From Spirosoma endbachense (GTDB lineage: Bacteria > Bacteroidota > Bacteroidia > Cytophagales > Spirosomataceae): a stretch of DNA of 64,000 nucleotides. The stretch is from positions 8,456,149 to 8,520,148 of the forward strand of contig NZ_CP045997.1 of NCBI RefSeq assembly GCF_010233585.1. Direction: 5' to 3'. Numbering within the stretch: the stretch's first letter is position 1; each line of letters begins with the position of its first letter. Below are positions 45,385 to 53,588 of this stretch, one piece after another. A program made the translations under genes and the position numbers. The notes beneath the pieces were generated by a model. It saw only the letters and a program-made list of their open reading frames with translations, had not been told where the DNA came from and made no database searches.

Positions 45385-45524
45385 GTTAAACGATACATGA
45401 TGTAGCTATTTCGGGCGATCCTGAATTCAGATGTGCTGTTGGATAATGACAGCACGACAGCTGACGCCATACCATCTAACAACCTGATAATGAATAAAAT
45501 TTACCAAAAATCACTAATCCCATC

Positions 45525-46208
45525 ATGAAAACAATTCTAATTACAGGAGCAGCAGGCAATCTGGGCAAAGCCGTTGTTGAGCATCTCCATCAACAAGGAT
45601 ATCAGGTTCTGGCAACCTTTAGCACCGACCGCGATATAAAACTCTATGACCATCTGCCAAACGTTCGTTCGTATGTGGTGAATGTGCTGGATGAGGCCAG
45701 CGTTGATGCGTTCATGACCTCAACTGCCGATTTCGATCTGCGGGCGGTCGTATTGCTGGTGGGAGGTTTTGCCATGGGAACAATACAGGAAACCGATAGT
45801 CGCCTGTTGGAAAAAATGATTGACCTCAACTTCATGTCAGCATTTAACATCATCAAACCCCTGATGAGTCGCTTCGAACAACAGGGTGGAGGTCAGTTTA
45901 TATTGATTGGCGCACGGCCCACGCTAAATCCTGCCGAAGGCAAAGGCATGGTTGCCTATGCCCTCAGCAAGGCATTGGTTTTTGAACTGGCCAAACTCAT
46001 CAATGCAGCGGGTAAACTGCATCACACCACGGCTACGGTAGTTGTACCCAGTACGGTAGATACTCCAGCGAACCGGGCCGCCATGCCCGATGCAGATTCG
46101 GCTTACTGGGTTCCGGCCGAAAAAATAGCGGATTTAATTGCCTTTCTGGTGAGCGATACGGGGCGTATGACGCGCGAAACAGTCGTAAAAATCTATAACC
46201 GGGCTTAA
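45525..46208 (+). CDS. Short SDR / NAD(P)-binding protein
   Basis: A 227-residue Rossmann-fold SDR. ILITGAAGNLGKAVVEHLHQ is the cofactor loop; MIDLNFMSAFNIIKPL and FILIGARPTLNPAEGKGMVA with YALSKALVFELAKLIN (Tyr and Lys of YxxxK) follow; VVVPSTVDTPANRAAMPDAD and the end TGRMTRETVVKIYNRA are less usual. The catalytic Ser position is occupied by IGARPTL, so Ser seems replaced. The substrate is unknown. It starts 11 bases before the membrane redox operon at 46220, so it may be its first gene. Confidence 0.87.
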   Translation: MKTILITGAAGNLGKAVVEHLHQQGYQVLATFSTDRDIKLYDHLPNVRSYVVNVLDEASVDAFMTSTADFDLRAVVLLVGGFAMGTIQETDSRLLEKMIDLNFMSAFNIIKPLMSRFEQQGGGQFILIGARPTLNPAEGKGMVAYALSKALVFELAKLINAAGKLHHTTATVVVPSTVDTPANRAAMPDADSAYWVPAEKIADLIAFLVSDTGRMTRETVVKIYNRA

Positions 46209-46219
46209 CTGACAATACA

Positions 46220-46453
46220 ATGATCGAAATATTTATCATGCTGTTTTATGGCTATTTGTTCGTTGGAGCCGTATTTGGACTGTATTTCATTGGCTGGGGT
46301 GCTTCTCGCCTTGACGAAGAAGCGAAAACACTAAGTCTGGCCGTTCGGCTGTTGCTCCTGCCCGGCTCTTTCGCACTCTGGCCGTTACTCTTACGGAAGT
46401 TACTACAGCATCAACCTCCCTCGCCTACCGATTCTAAACCCTCATTGCCATGA
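46220..46453 (+). CDS. Small two-helix membrane protein of redox operon
   Basis: A 77-residue protein with two hydrophobic segments (MLFYGYLFVGAVFGLYFIGW and SLAVRLLLLPGSFALWPLLL) and a short proline-rich tail. No family is recognised with certainty. It overlaps the next gene by 4 bases (start 46450, stop to 46453), and the following genes encode a membrane-anchored protein, a cytochrome b/Rieske fusion and a Cys-motif protein. A structural or assembly role in that complex is inferred. Confidence 0.75.
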   Translation: MIEIFIMLFYGYLFVGAVFGLYFIGWGASRLDEEAKTLSLAVRLLLLPGSFALWPLLLRKLLQHQPPSPTDSKPSLP

Positions 46454-46872
46454 ACGTAAAACTTCGGCGGACACACCGCATCATGTGGTTTCTACTGGCC
46501 ATCGGTCTGCCGATTGGTTTCGTGGCCGCTTTGCAATTGAACAGAATACCACCCATACAGGAGCAACTGATCAGCCAGCCACTAGCCCCGGCCCTACCGA
46601 TACTGATAAAGGCCGTCGACAAGCCGGGTATATCAGTTAATCTGCGCCGGGAAGCTCAATCATCGATGCGACAGCTTGAACTAGTTGTCCGGCAACCGCT
46701 GGAAGTTCCCTCGATCGTTGTTCGGGTTGGAACCGGGGCAAATCCGCTTGCCGTCGGAACGCTGGAGGTATCGGGCGTCTATCGGTTTCCCCTGCCTGAT
46801 TCGAGTAGTCATCCTGCCATTACGCTCGTGGATGAGATCCATCACACGACGCTACAAACCATTCATTTTTAA
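46450..46872 (+). CDS. Membrane-anchored periplasmic protein of redox operon
   Basis: A 140-residue protein with one N-terminal membrane helix (IMWFLLAIGLPIGFVAAL) and a soluble, beta-rich periplasmic part (AQSSMRQLELVVRQPLEVPS, GTLEVSGVYRFPLPDSSSHP). No cofactor motif is visible. It is tightly packed between the small membrane protein and the cytochrome b/Rieske gene (6 bases downstream). The function is unknown; it is probably a subunit or assembly factor. Confidence 0.75.
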   Translation: MNVKLRRTHRIMWFLLAIGLPIGFVAALQLNRIPPIQEQLISQPLAPALPILIKAVDKPGISVNLRREAQSSMRQLELVVRQPLEVPSIVVRVGTGANPLAVGTLEVSGVYRFPLPDSSSHPAITLVDEIHHTTLQTIHF

Positions 46873-46878
46873 GCCATC

Positions 46879-47910
46879 ATGGGACTACACTACCAAGCTG
46901 TTTCCTGGAACCGTCAGAAAACACGATACGATTGGGCCATTACGAGTTTTGTGGGATTGTATCTGGTCATTTTCTGCGGTCTCCAGATGGTATTATTTCC
47001 CGATGTAACGGCCGAAACGGTTATCATTCGGGCGACCAGTACGCTTGCCTTTCTGATGCTGCACATCATCCTGGCGATTGGGCCACTCTGTCGACTCAAC
47101 CCTCGCTTTTTACCGTTGCTCTACAACCGACGGCATCTGGGGGTAACTATGTTTCTGATCGCGTCGGTACATGGCCTATTCGGCCTGATTCAGTTCCATT
47201 CGCATGGAAACGTCGATCCGCTGATTTCACTATTTACCTCAGAACCGGACTATCGGCATTTTTCCCAGTTTCCGTTTCAGACACTGGGATTTTTTGCGCT
47301 GCTGATTCTATTCCTGATGGCTGCTACGAGCCACGATTTCTGGCTCAAAAACCTGACTCCCCGCATCTGGAAAACGCTGCATATGGGTGTTTACGTAGCT
47401 TATGGCCTGATCGTGATGCATGTATTGCTGGGCGTATTGCAGCAGGAAACCTCAGTCGTTTATGCGATGTTGCTTGGCCTGGGGATGCTCAAACTTATTG
47501 GCCTTCATCTGGCCGCAGCCATCGTGAGCCAACGGCGTGATATACATCCATCAGGTCAGGAAACGAACGGTTTTGTTCAGGTATGCGACGTACGTGACAT
47601 TGCCGAAAATCGGGCAAAAACGCTGATGATTAATGGACAGAACATTGCCCTTTTCCGGTATGACGGTAAACTATCGGCAGTCAATAATCAATGTCGGCAC
47701 CAGAATGGGCCACTAGGCGAGGGTAAAATCATTGATGGTTGCATCACCTGCCCCTGGCATGGTTATCAGTATCTGCCACATAACGGGCAGTCGCCCCCTC
47801 CGTTCACCGAAAAAGTGGAAACCTATGCCGTAAAATGCATGGGTACAACAGTTTGGGTCAACCCAACGCCTAACCCGCCCGGAACACCCCAACCACCAGC
47901 GTTCATTTAA
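46879..47910 (+). CDS. Ferric-reductase-like cytochrome b fused to a Rieske domain
   Basis: A 343-residue membrane redox protein. Residues about 15-225 hold six hydrophobic helices with spaced His residues (LMLHIILAIGP, IASVHGLFGLIQFH, TLHMGVYVAYGLIVMHVLLG) that fit the ferric-reductase/MsrQ-like haem b fold. Residues about 235-335 are a Rieske [2Fe-2S] domain with complete ligands Cys272, His274, Cys291 and His294 (QCRHQNGPLGE, CITCPWHGYQY). Fusion of these two parts in one chain is uncommon; electrons could pass between quinone, haem and the cluster. Central gene of the 46220-48830 operon. The partner and acceptor are not known. Confidence 0.9.
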   Translation: MGLHYQAVSWNRQKTRYDWAITSFVGLYLVIFCGLQMVLFPDVTAETVIIRATSTLAFLMLHIILAIGPLCRLNPRFLPLLYNRRHLGVTMFLIASVHGLFGLIQFHSHGNVDPLISLFTSEPDYRHFSQFPFQTLGFFALLILFLMAATSHDFWLKNLTPRIWKTLHMGVYVAYGLIVMHVLLGVLQQETSVVYAMLLGLGMLKLIGLHLAAAIVSQRRDIHPSGQETNGFVQVCDVRDIAENRAKTLMINGQNIALFRYDGKLSAVNNQCRHQNGPLGEGKIIDGCITCPWHGYQYLPHNGQSPPPFTEKVETYAVKCMGTTVWVNPTPNPPGTPQPPAFI

Positions 47911-47969
47911 TGGAAATTGAGGCCCTATGCCCCATTTCGCTCATTTACTCTTTTTACTCTTCAGTCTAG

Positions 47970-48830
47970 ATGAAACCAGACAATGATTTTTATATCGGCT
48001 GGCAGGCCGATGTGCCAACCCCATTTCGAAAAGCGGTTCGTTGGGCTATACTAGTACTTGCGGTAGTTTTGCCCCTGCTTGCGGGGCTTCTTGTGTGGCA
48101 GCAGCAAGGTTTTTCGGGAGCCGTATTTGAGTATGGCAAACTAACCACTTTAGAAGGTGAGTTAATTCGGACACCCGTACCCTTTTTGCGAATTCCGGTA
48201 AAACAGGCTGTCGGAAATGCGCTTCTTTTTGAGCGTGTGTTGCTCATCGGCTATAACAAACGGGGCGCCGATTCGACCCTCAATCAGTGGGAAGCGAAGC
48301 AGGGATCGTTAACCAATAAAACGTTAACAGTAAGAGGGACACTCATTTACCACGATGGCAAAGCAGCTCTTGAATTGACCGAAGAAGCCGACGCATTAGT
48401 CCGTGTTTCAGTTCCAGCACAGCCTCTCCGGCCTGAATCAGGCAGAACTCAGGCTCAACCTATGACAGAAACGGGCAATCTGGGTATGATAACAGTAACA
48501 GGCGAAATCACCGATCCGAAATGCATGCTTGGTGTGATGAAGCCGGGTGAAGGACGGCCGCATCGTTCGTGTGCAGTACGGTGCATTTCAGGCGGTATTC
48601 CGCCTTTATTATCGGTACGTAACAGCCAAGGGCAGGCTAATTACTACCTGATTGTCGGGCCAACGGGGCAATCGCTTAACGCCAGTATCCTGACCGACAT
48701 TGGCCGACCTGTTCAGCTGCGTGGCCGTCTGGAGCAGGCCGACAACTGGCTGATTCTCTACACGGATTCTATACAGCCCATAGCTCAGGCCCCACTTGAT
48801 GAAGCGTTTCAAATCGCAATGTGCCACTAG
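47970..48830 (+). CDS. Membrane-anchored protein with CX15CX3C motif
   Basis: A 286-residue protein with one membrane helix (WAILVLAVVLPLLAGLLVW) and a large periplasmic part. Its striking feature is the segment ITDPKCMLGVMKPGEGRPHR, then SCAVRCISGGIPP: three Cys in CX15CX3C order with His, Lys and Gly nearby, which looks like a metal, haem-edge or cluster site. I have the impression that this segment recurs in hypothetical proteins next to Rieske or cytochrome genes in other bacteria, but cannot confirm it here. It follows the cytochrome b/Rieske gene by 59 bases and is likely an electron-transfer partner. Confidence 0.8.
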   Translation: MKPDNDFYIGWQADVPTPFRKAVRWAILVLAVVLPLLAGLLVWQQQGFSGAVFEYGKLTTLEGELIRTPVPFLRIPVKQAVGNALLFERVLLIGYNKRGADSTLNQWEAKQGSLTNKTLTVRGTLIYHDGKAALELTEEADALVRVSVPAQPLRPESGRTQAQPMTETGNLGMITVTGEITDPKCMLGVMKPGEGRPHRSCAVRCISGGIPPLLSVRNSQGQANYYLIVGPTGQSLNASILTDIGRPVQLRGRLEQADNWLILYTDSIQPIAQAPLDEAFQIAMCH

Positions 48831-48834
48831 AAAA

Positions 48835-50061
48835 TCAGAAATACTCGCCGAAGTTGAAGAAGAGCCCTTGGGAGTCGTTTAACCCAAAACCATAATCAAT
48901 CGCCACGTTCAGACGGGAGAATTTATTGGTAGTCAACCGAAGGCCAACGCCTGCGCCCGGTGCAAATGGACCAAGCCGGTTCGTAAGCGCTTCAGAGGCA
49001 ATCTGATTATTGACAAAAACGACTCCGCCAAGTAGTCGATTTCGGGTAATAGGGAAACGATATTCAGCCTCCTGATACAACAGGTTTCGCCCTCTGAAAC
49101 GCCCCTGCAAATAACCCCGGCCTGAATTTTCGTACATATCCCCCCCTGTGCTCGGTAAGTCAAGATAGGGAGCATTTCCGCCAAATGTAAATGCATTGTA
49201 GGACCATAAAGCCAGCAATGCATCCGAAGCCGACGGTAAGGTGACGTATTTCCGGCCTTCCAGGGTCAGGCTCTGGTAATTGGCATCGCTGCCCAACGCT
49301 CTAAAGTTAGGGCGAAATACCAGATTAAGATAGGCAGATGGCTCAGGGTTCTGTGAGTTCATCCGGCTATCGTAGAGCAGATTGAACGATACCCCGGACG
49401 ACACCGACCGGCCCTGTGTTCCTACCGTGTAATTGGGTATAGTAGCCTGGTCGTTTTGCGAGGTGAGCGTTCGAATGTTCCAGTGATAGTCCAGATGATA
49501 ACCGATACCTATATACGTATTCGGTCTGACTCGTTTGAGCAACGTCTGATAGAGTCGTAAATAAGTAAAATCAATGTTGAGTTCATCCGTTGGTTTAGTC
49601 GATGTGCCAATTCCAAACGTAGCTTGTGGGTATTTATAGAGTCGATAATCGCCTACCCAGTTGAAGTGGTTATCTGGTGTCCAGGTGTTAAGCCGGGTAG
49701 CAAAAAACAATTGATTATTCTGCGTGTAGGCCACCGCCGGAATGATGGTCGAGGCATTGGCACCAGGACGACGATACATAACATTACCCTGAATCTGGCC
49801 TAAAAAACCCGTTTGTAGCGTATACCCCACCACGGGCAGCAGCCACACGAATGTGCGTCCAAGCGGCATGGTAACGGTATCTTCGTTTTTCAGCGTCATA
49901 AATGGAAGTAACTTCCTGACTACGTCCAACAAATCACGTTGTTCGCTGAGCGGTACAATACGGCTTCGTGTCGAGTCGTCTAAACTTGCCGGTTGGGCAT
50001 GTGTGATTAGCATTGTCCCGCTCATAAACAGAGCAAGCACAACGCGCGTATACGTTGACAT
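48835..50061 (-). CDS. Omp85/BamA-type outer-membrane barrel
   Basis: A 408-residue exported protein (signal peptide VVLALFMSGTMLITHAQ) whose C-terminal part resembles the bacterial surface antigen (D15/Omp85) barrel: GRGYLQGRFRGRNLLYQEAE is the conserved loop with RGR-like motif, followed by YRFPITRNRLLGGVVFVN and a terminal strand ending in NFGEYF. No POTRA repeats are present, so it is a short Omp85-like barrel rather than BamA itself. It is convergent with the redox operon (4-base gap) and lies 23 bases after the next barrel gene on the same strand. Confidence 0.8.
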   Translation of the reverse strand: MSTYTRVVLALFMSGTMLITHAQPASLDDSTRSRIVPLSEQRDLLDVVRKLLPFMTLKNEDTVTMPLGRTFVWLLPVVGYTLQTGFLGQIQGNVMYRRPGANASTIIPAVAYTQNNQLFFATRLNTWTPDNHFNWVGDYRLYKYPQATFGIGTSTKPTDELNIDFTYLRLYQTLLKRVRPNTYIGIGYHLDYHWNIRTLTSQNDQATIPNYTVGTQGRSVSSGVSFNLLYDSRMNSQNPEPSAYLNLVFRPNFRALGSDANYQSLTLEGRKYVTLPSASDALLALWSYNAFTFGGNAPYLDLPSTGGDMYENSGRGYLQGRFRGRNLLYQEAEYRFPITRNRLLGGVVFVNNQIASEALTNRLGPFAPGAGVGLRLTTNKFSRLNVAIDYGFGLNDSQGLFFNFGEYF

Positions 50062-50084
50062 GTTCGTTAAAAGGAGAAAGATGG

Positions 50085-51005
50085 TTAAAAAAGCCAGCTG
50101 ATTTCGGGTGCAAAAACAATACTACGCGTAAGACCATCGGGCCGAACCTCACGGGTTGCCAGGGGTGTTCCAGCCGTAAAGCCGATGCGCATTTTGGGGT
50201 TTACAGACCACCAGCCGGCCAGCGTTGCATTTAGTGTGAGTCCCTGAGAGCCGCTGATCCTGACTGAATTGCCAGCTGCATTCGTGTACGTATCTTCTGT
50301 CAGGTGATAAATACCCAGCAATCCACCATTCAGGCTAAATCGAGTATTTATTGCCCATGTGTAAGCGGCACGAGCCAGTACATCAGCTTTGCGATTAAAC
50401 TGATTCGATGGCGGATAGGCTGGCGCTTCGGGTTTATTACTCAGATTGGGTAAGAATGAATTATCGTTAGTGCCGGTCAGCGGTTGCTGCCAGCCAGCCG
50501 AAAATTGCCATCGACTGTCACTTACCGAAATGCCGGTTATTAAATCGATAGTGCCAAGGCTGCTCTGGTATTGCATTGGCAGTGGACGGCCGTCGCTTTT
50601 CAGATTTCCTCCATTTAGCGGCAGTTTGGCACCCACCGTTACCGAGGTTGCCCACTTAGCTTTAGCCGGCAATGTGTATGTGCCCGATAGAATCACATCG
50701 CCCAGGCCAGTAGCGTTTCCTAAATTACCGCTGGCGTAATTGGCGGTAAGTTTTGCCTGAATAGCCCACTTTGCCGACAGTTGGTTATCATATTGAATGC
50801 CCGGTGCAAACACAAAAACTCCTTCATCCCCCAATCCTACCGGTAGCAGAAGGGTAATTTTTTGCCCTTTGCTGTCAGCCGTCCCGTGCTGTTTCAGGGC
50901 ACCGATGGTGCAGAAGCCAGCATCGCTACACCCTTGAGCGACAGCAGATAACTTACTCAATAAAAGCAGGGGTACGATCAGATATGCAGGTATGAGGTAG
51001 TTCAT
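50085..51005 (-). CDS. Exported beta-barrel protein with CSDAGFC motif
   Basis: A 306-residue protein; the ATG at 51005 gives a signal peptide (LIPAYLIVPLLLLSKLSAVA). The mature N terminus GCSDAGFCTIGALKQ carries two Cys. The body shows repeated amphipathic strands (LGDVILSGTYTLPAKAKWAT, SVTVGAKLPLNGGNLKSDGR, WQFSAGWQQPLTG) and a final strand ending in WLF, resembling phenol-degradation-type (MetA) outer-membrane channels. It is followed in the direction of transcription by the Omp85-like barrel and preceded by a DM13 lipoprotein; the trio is likely an operon. Confidence 0.8.
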   Translation of the reverse strand: MNYLIPAYLIVPLLLLSKLSAVAQGCSDAGFCTIGALKQHGTADSKGQKITLLLPVGLGDEGVFVFAPGIQYDNQLSAKWAIQAKLTANYASGNLGNATGLGDVILSGTYTLPAKAKWATSVTVGAKLPLNGGNLKSDGRPLPMQYQSSLGTIDLITGISVSDSRWQFSAGWQQPLTGTNDNSFLPNLSNKPEAPAYPPSNQFNRKADVLARAAYTWAINTRFSLNGGLLGIYHLTEDTYTNAAGNSVRISGSQGLTLNATLAGWWSVNPKMRIGFTAGTPLATREVRPDGLTRSIVFAPEISWLF

Positions 51006-51055
51006 GAATTGGGTTTTTAGGTACAATTGTGTCGTGCCTTTCGTACTGGTCGCGC

Positions 51056-51502
51056 TTATTTCAGCTCCGCATTTCCGAAATGCACAGAAAATCGTTTACA
51101 CCAGATTAGTACGTATCGTTGCTGGTTTCGTGAAATGCCTTCAGGTACATCTACGAAAAAGTAGCCGGTAGCGGTTAGCATACTAACCTCAGTGAAATTT
51201 CTGGCTTGCGTATCCGTGGCTAAATAGATCCGTAAGTCAGGCCCTACATCGCTTTGGAAATTTTTAAAAACCAGTGTTTGTCTGCCATTACGTTCATACA
51301 GCCGCACCGTTCCACTTACGGTATGAACCCCATTTTGGAACGTCCCGGACGCACGTAATTGCTGACCGGTTGTATCAAATGCCAGAGCCGGATCAATAGT
51401 GCTGACTGGTATCCCCCCGTTGCCTAAGGGCACCAGATCTTTGGGCTTGATACAGCCGCCAAACACCAGAATCAGCAGGATAAAGGGGATTGCCTGTTTC
51501 AT
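51056..51502 (-). CDS. DM13 domain lipoprotein
   Basis: A 148-residue protein with a lipoprotein signal (FILLILVFGGC, Cys at about 17). The C-terminal 100 residues are a DM13 domain: ASGTFQNGVHTVSGTVRLYE, GPDLRIYLATDT, and the diagnostic YVLIWCKRFSVHFGNAELK with its single conserved Cys. DM13 domains are proposed to take part in extracytoplasmic redox reactions using that Cys. It lies 50 bases upstream of the CSDAGFC barrel gene. Confidence 0.92.
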   Translation of the reverse strand: MKQAIPFILLILVFGGCIKPKDLVPLGNGGIPVSTIDPALAFDTTGQQLRASGTFQNGVHTVSGTVRLYERNGRQTLVFKNFQSDVGPDLRIYLATDTQARNFTEVSMLTATGYFFVDVPEGISRNQQRYVLIWCKRFSVHFGNAELK

Positions 51503-51657
51503 GTGTATCGTTAATGGATTTCTTTATCAAGCCAGCTATAACTTTCGTAAAAAAAGCTGGCAATGGATTTCGCGTTGTTACTGCCTGAGACAGGAAGCAT
51601 TGCTCCCTTCCAATCCGACGTATTCCGCCATTTGCCGACAGCTAGAGCAGGAAGGGC

Positions 51658-52302
51658 TTACCCCTCCTGTTTCAGTTTTCCCTTCATGGCGTGGCGCAGC
51701 TTTTCTACCTTGGGTAGTGATACGTGCTGTATATACGGCTGTTTGGGATGCAACTGGCAGTAATTCTGGTGGTATTGTTCGGCGGGATAGAACACGCTGA
51801 AGGGCACGACTTCCGTAACGACCGGGTTGGCATAGTGCTTTGACGCATTCACCCGTTGAATTGCAGTCAGGATTTCCTGCTTTTCGGTGGGTGTACGATA
51901 AAACGCCACCGAACGGTAATCGCGTCCGACGTCGGGGCCCTGCCGATTGAGTGTCGTTGGATCGTGACCGGCAAAGAACGCATCGAGTAAATCGCGGTAA
52001 CTAACTACAGTTGGGTCATAATAGACTTGTACTGACTCGGCATGACCAGTCTCATCAGTACCGACCTCCTGATAGGTTGGGTTCGCAACAGTACCCCCGG
52101 AATAGCCGGAAATAACCTCCCGAACTCCCTTAATCTGATCGAATCCTTCTTCCTGCGCCCAGAAACATCCACCAGCAAACGTAGCCACGGCTTCGCCGGG
52201 TTTCAGTTTGGGTAGTCGGGCAGGTGCGGTTTCCAGGTCCTGAGCCTGCGAGCAACTCGTAAGCAGCCAGAATCCGAGTGTCAAAATCTGAATGAATCGC
52301 AT
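51658..52302 (-). CDS. msrA: Peptide-methionine (S)-S-oxide reductase, lipoprotein
   Basis: A 214-residue MsrA that repairs S-form methionine sulfoxide. Catalytic GGCFWAQEEGFDQIKGV is intact, as are GYSGGTVANPTYQEVGTDET and HAESVQVYYDP. Here the enzyme carries a lipoprotein signal (LTLGFWLLTSC), so it works outside the cytoplasm and needs an extracytoplasmic electron donor. It is the last gene of a five-gene minus-strand unit, 16 bases after msrB. Confidence 0.95.
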   Translation of the reverse strand: MRFIQILTLGFWLLTSCSQAQDLETAPARLPKLKPGEAVATFAGGCFWAQEEGFDQIKGVREVISGYSGGTVANPTYQEVGTDETGHAESVQVYYDPTVVSYRDLLDAFFAGHDPTTLNRQGPDVGRDYRSVAFYRTPTEKQEILTAIQRVNASKHYANPVVTEVVPFSVFYPAEQYHQNYCQLHPKQPYIQHVSLPKVEKLRHAMKGKLKQEG

Positions 52303-52318
52303 GGTATTTATTCGTTTA

Positions 52319-52825
52319 CTATTTTTTGACGAACTCTAAAGCTACACCGTTCATGCAATAACGAAGACCCGTTGGGGCAGGACCATCATCGAAAACATGG
52401 CCCAAGTGTGCATCGCAAACTGCACATTGCACTTCGGTTCGAAGCATACCGTGACTGGCATCTGACAGATCTTTTATGACGCTTTTACGGAGTGGAGCGT
52501 AGAAACTTGGCCAGCCCGTTCCTGATTCAAACTTGGTATCCGAGCTAAACAGGGGTTCATGACAGCAAACACAGCGGTAGATTCCGTGTTCGTGGTTATT
52601 GGCCAGTGGACTGCTGTATGGACGCTCGGTGCCTTGTTTTCGCGTGACGGCAAACTGGGCGGGTGTCAGTATCTTTTTCCAGTCTGCTTCTGTTTTCTCT
52701 ACCCGACGGGGTGGCTTCTCCATATAAATGTGGTTTGAATCAGGCCCAAAAGCTACTACTGAAAGTACCGGAGATACAGCCAGTAGTACGCTCACTAAGC
52801 TCCCCAAAATTGATTGTCGATTCAT
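52319..52825 (-). CDS. msrB: Peptide-methionine (R)-S-oxide reductase, exported
   Basis: A 168-residue MsrB that repairs R-form methionine sulfoxide. It has a signal-like N terminus (LGSLVSVLLAVSPVLSVVAF), zinc CxxC pairs in YRCVCCHEPLF and QCAVCDAHLGHVF, the FESGTGWPSFYAP stretch and the catalytic Cys in LRYCMNGVALEF. In most MsrB proteins the last motif reads YCINSASL; Met-Asn-Gly-Val is a modest variation. It overlaps the upstream coaB-like gene by 4 bases. The source of reducing power outside the cytoplasm is unknown; the nearby Rieske and DM13 proteins are candidates. Confidence 0.94.
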   Translation of the reverse strand: MNRQSILGSLVSVLLAVSPVLSVVAFGPDSNHIYMEKPPRRVEKTEADWKKILTPAQFAVTRKQGTERPYSSPLANNHEHGIYRCVCCHEPLFSSDTKFESGTGWPSFYAPLRKSVIKDLSDASHGMLRTEVQCAVCDAHLGHVFDDGPAPTGLRYCMNGVALEFVKK

Positions 52826-53544
52826 GGTTTTTGTGTTTGTTGATGAGTTGATTGATAAATTGATACAGGTAGTATAATGCCAATCTGGTCGGCAATGTCG
52901 CAGGCTACTGCCCGCTTAGATTTCAGCCCGAAGCGGTGAATCGCTCCGTTACGATGGATGAGGGTAATCTGGTTCGTATCGTGCCCGAAAGCCGCACCTT
53001 CATCTCTAAGCGAGTTGAGCACAATAAGGTCCAGGTTTTTGCTAACCAATTTCGCCTGAGCATTCGCTAGTTCATTATCGGTTTCCAGCGCAAAACCAAT
53101 CATAAGCTGATCATTACGTTTTTGCTGCCCCAGACGGGCCGCAATGTCCACTGTTCTGACGAGTTCCAGACAAAACTCTGTTTCCTGCTTCTTGATTTTC
53201 CGGTCGGCAACAACCTTCGGTGTATAATCCGCAACGGCAGCAGTCAGCACCGTAATTGTCGCTTTCGGGAAGTGATGCTGACAAACTGCGTACATCTCAG
53301 CCGCCGAACGGACCGGTATAACGTTGATGGCAGCATGCCTGGCGGTCAAATTTGTAGGACCACTGACGAGTATGACCTTTGCTCCGCGCTCGGCCAGCAC
53401 TTCTGCGAGCGCATAGCCCATTTTACCGGTCGAGTGATTACTGATGTACCGTACCGGGTCAATGGCTTCCTGCGTAGGGCCAGCCGTTAAGAGTACGCTT
53501 AGCCCCTTTAGGTCCATATTTATAGAAGCAAACAACGAGCTCAT
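52822..53544 (-). CDS. Stand-alone CoaB-like phosphopantothenate-cysteine ligase
   Basis: A 240-residue protein equal to the CoaB half of the bifunctional CoaBC enzyme: LLTAGPTQEAIDPVRYISN, HSTGKMGYALAEVLAERGAK, VLTAAVADYTPKVVADRKIK with the conserved lysines, and MIGFALETDNELANAQAKL. CoaB joins phosphopantothenate to cysteine in CoA synthesis. Bacteroidota normally carry fused CoaBC, so a separate CoaB without a CoaC partner is unusual and may be a specialised paralog. It is co-transcribed with msrB (4-base overlap). A second start at 53517 (MDLKGLS) is possible. Confidence 0.88.
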   Translation of the reverse strand: MSSLFASINMDLKGLSVLLTAGPTQEAIDPVRYISNHSTGKMGYALAEVLAERGAKVILVSGPTNLTARHAAINVIPVRSAAEMYAVCQHHFPKATITVLTAAVADYTPKVVADRKIKKQETEFCLELVRTVDIAARLGQQKRNDQLMIGFALETDNELANAQAKLVSKNLDLIVLNSLRDEGAAFGHDTNQITLIHRNGAIHRFGLKSKRAVACDIADQIGIILPVSIYQSTHQQTQKP

Positions 53545-53588
53545 TCTGAAAAAGTTAATGATTGACTGGCAATGTAATTGGCAGTATA

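Noticed and set aside
45398..45405. Single CTACATCA box (reverse strand) before the SDR at 45525
   Set aside because: There is no second box at 23 bp and no -7 box at the right distance, so it is probably chance.
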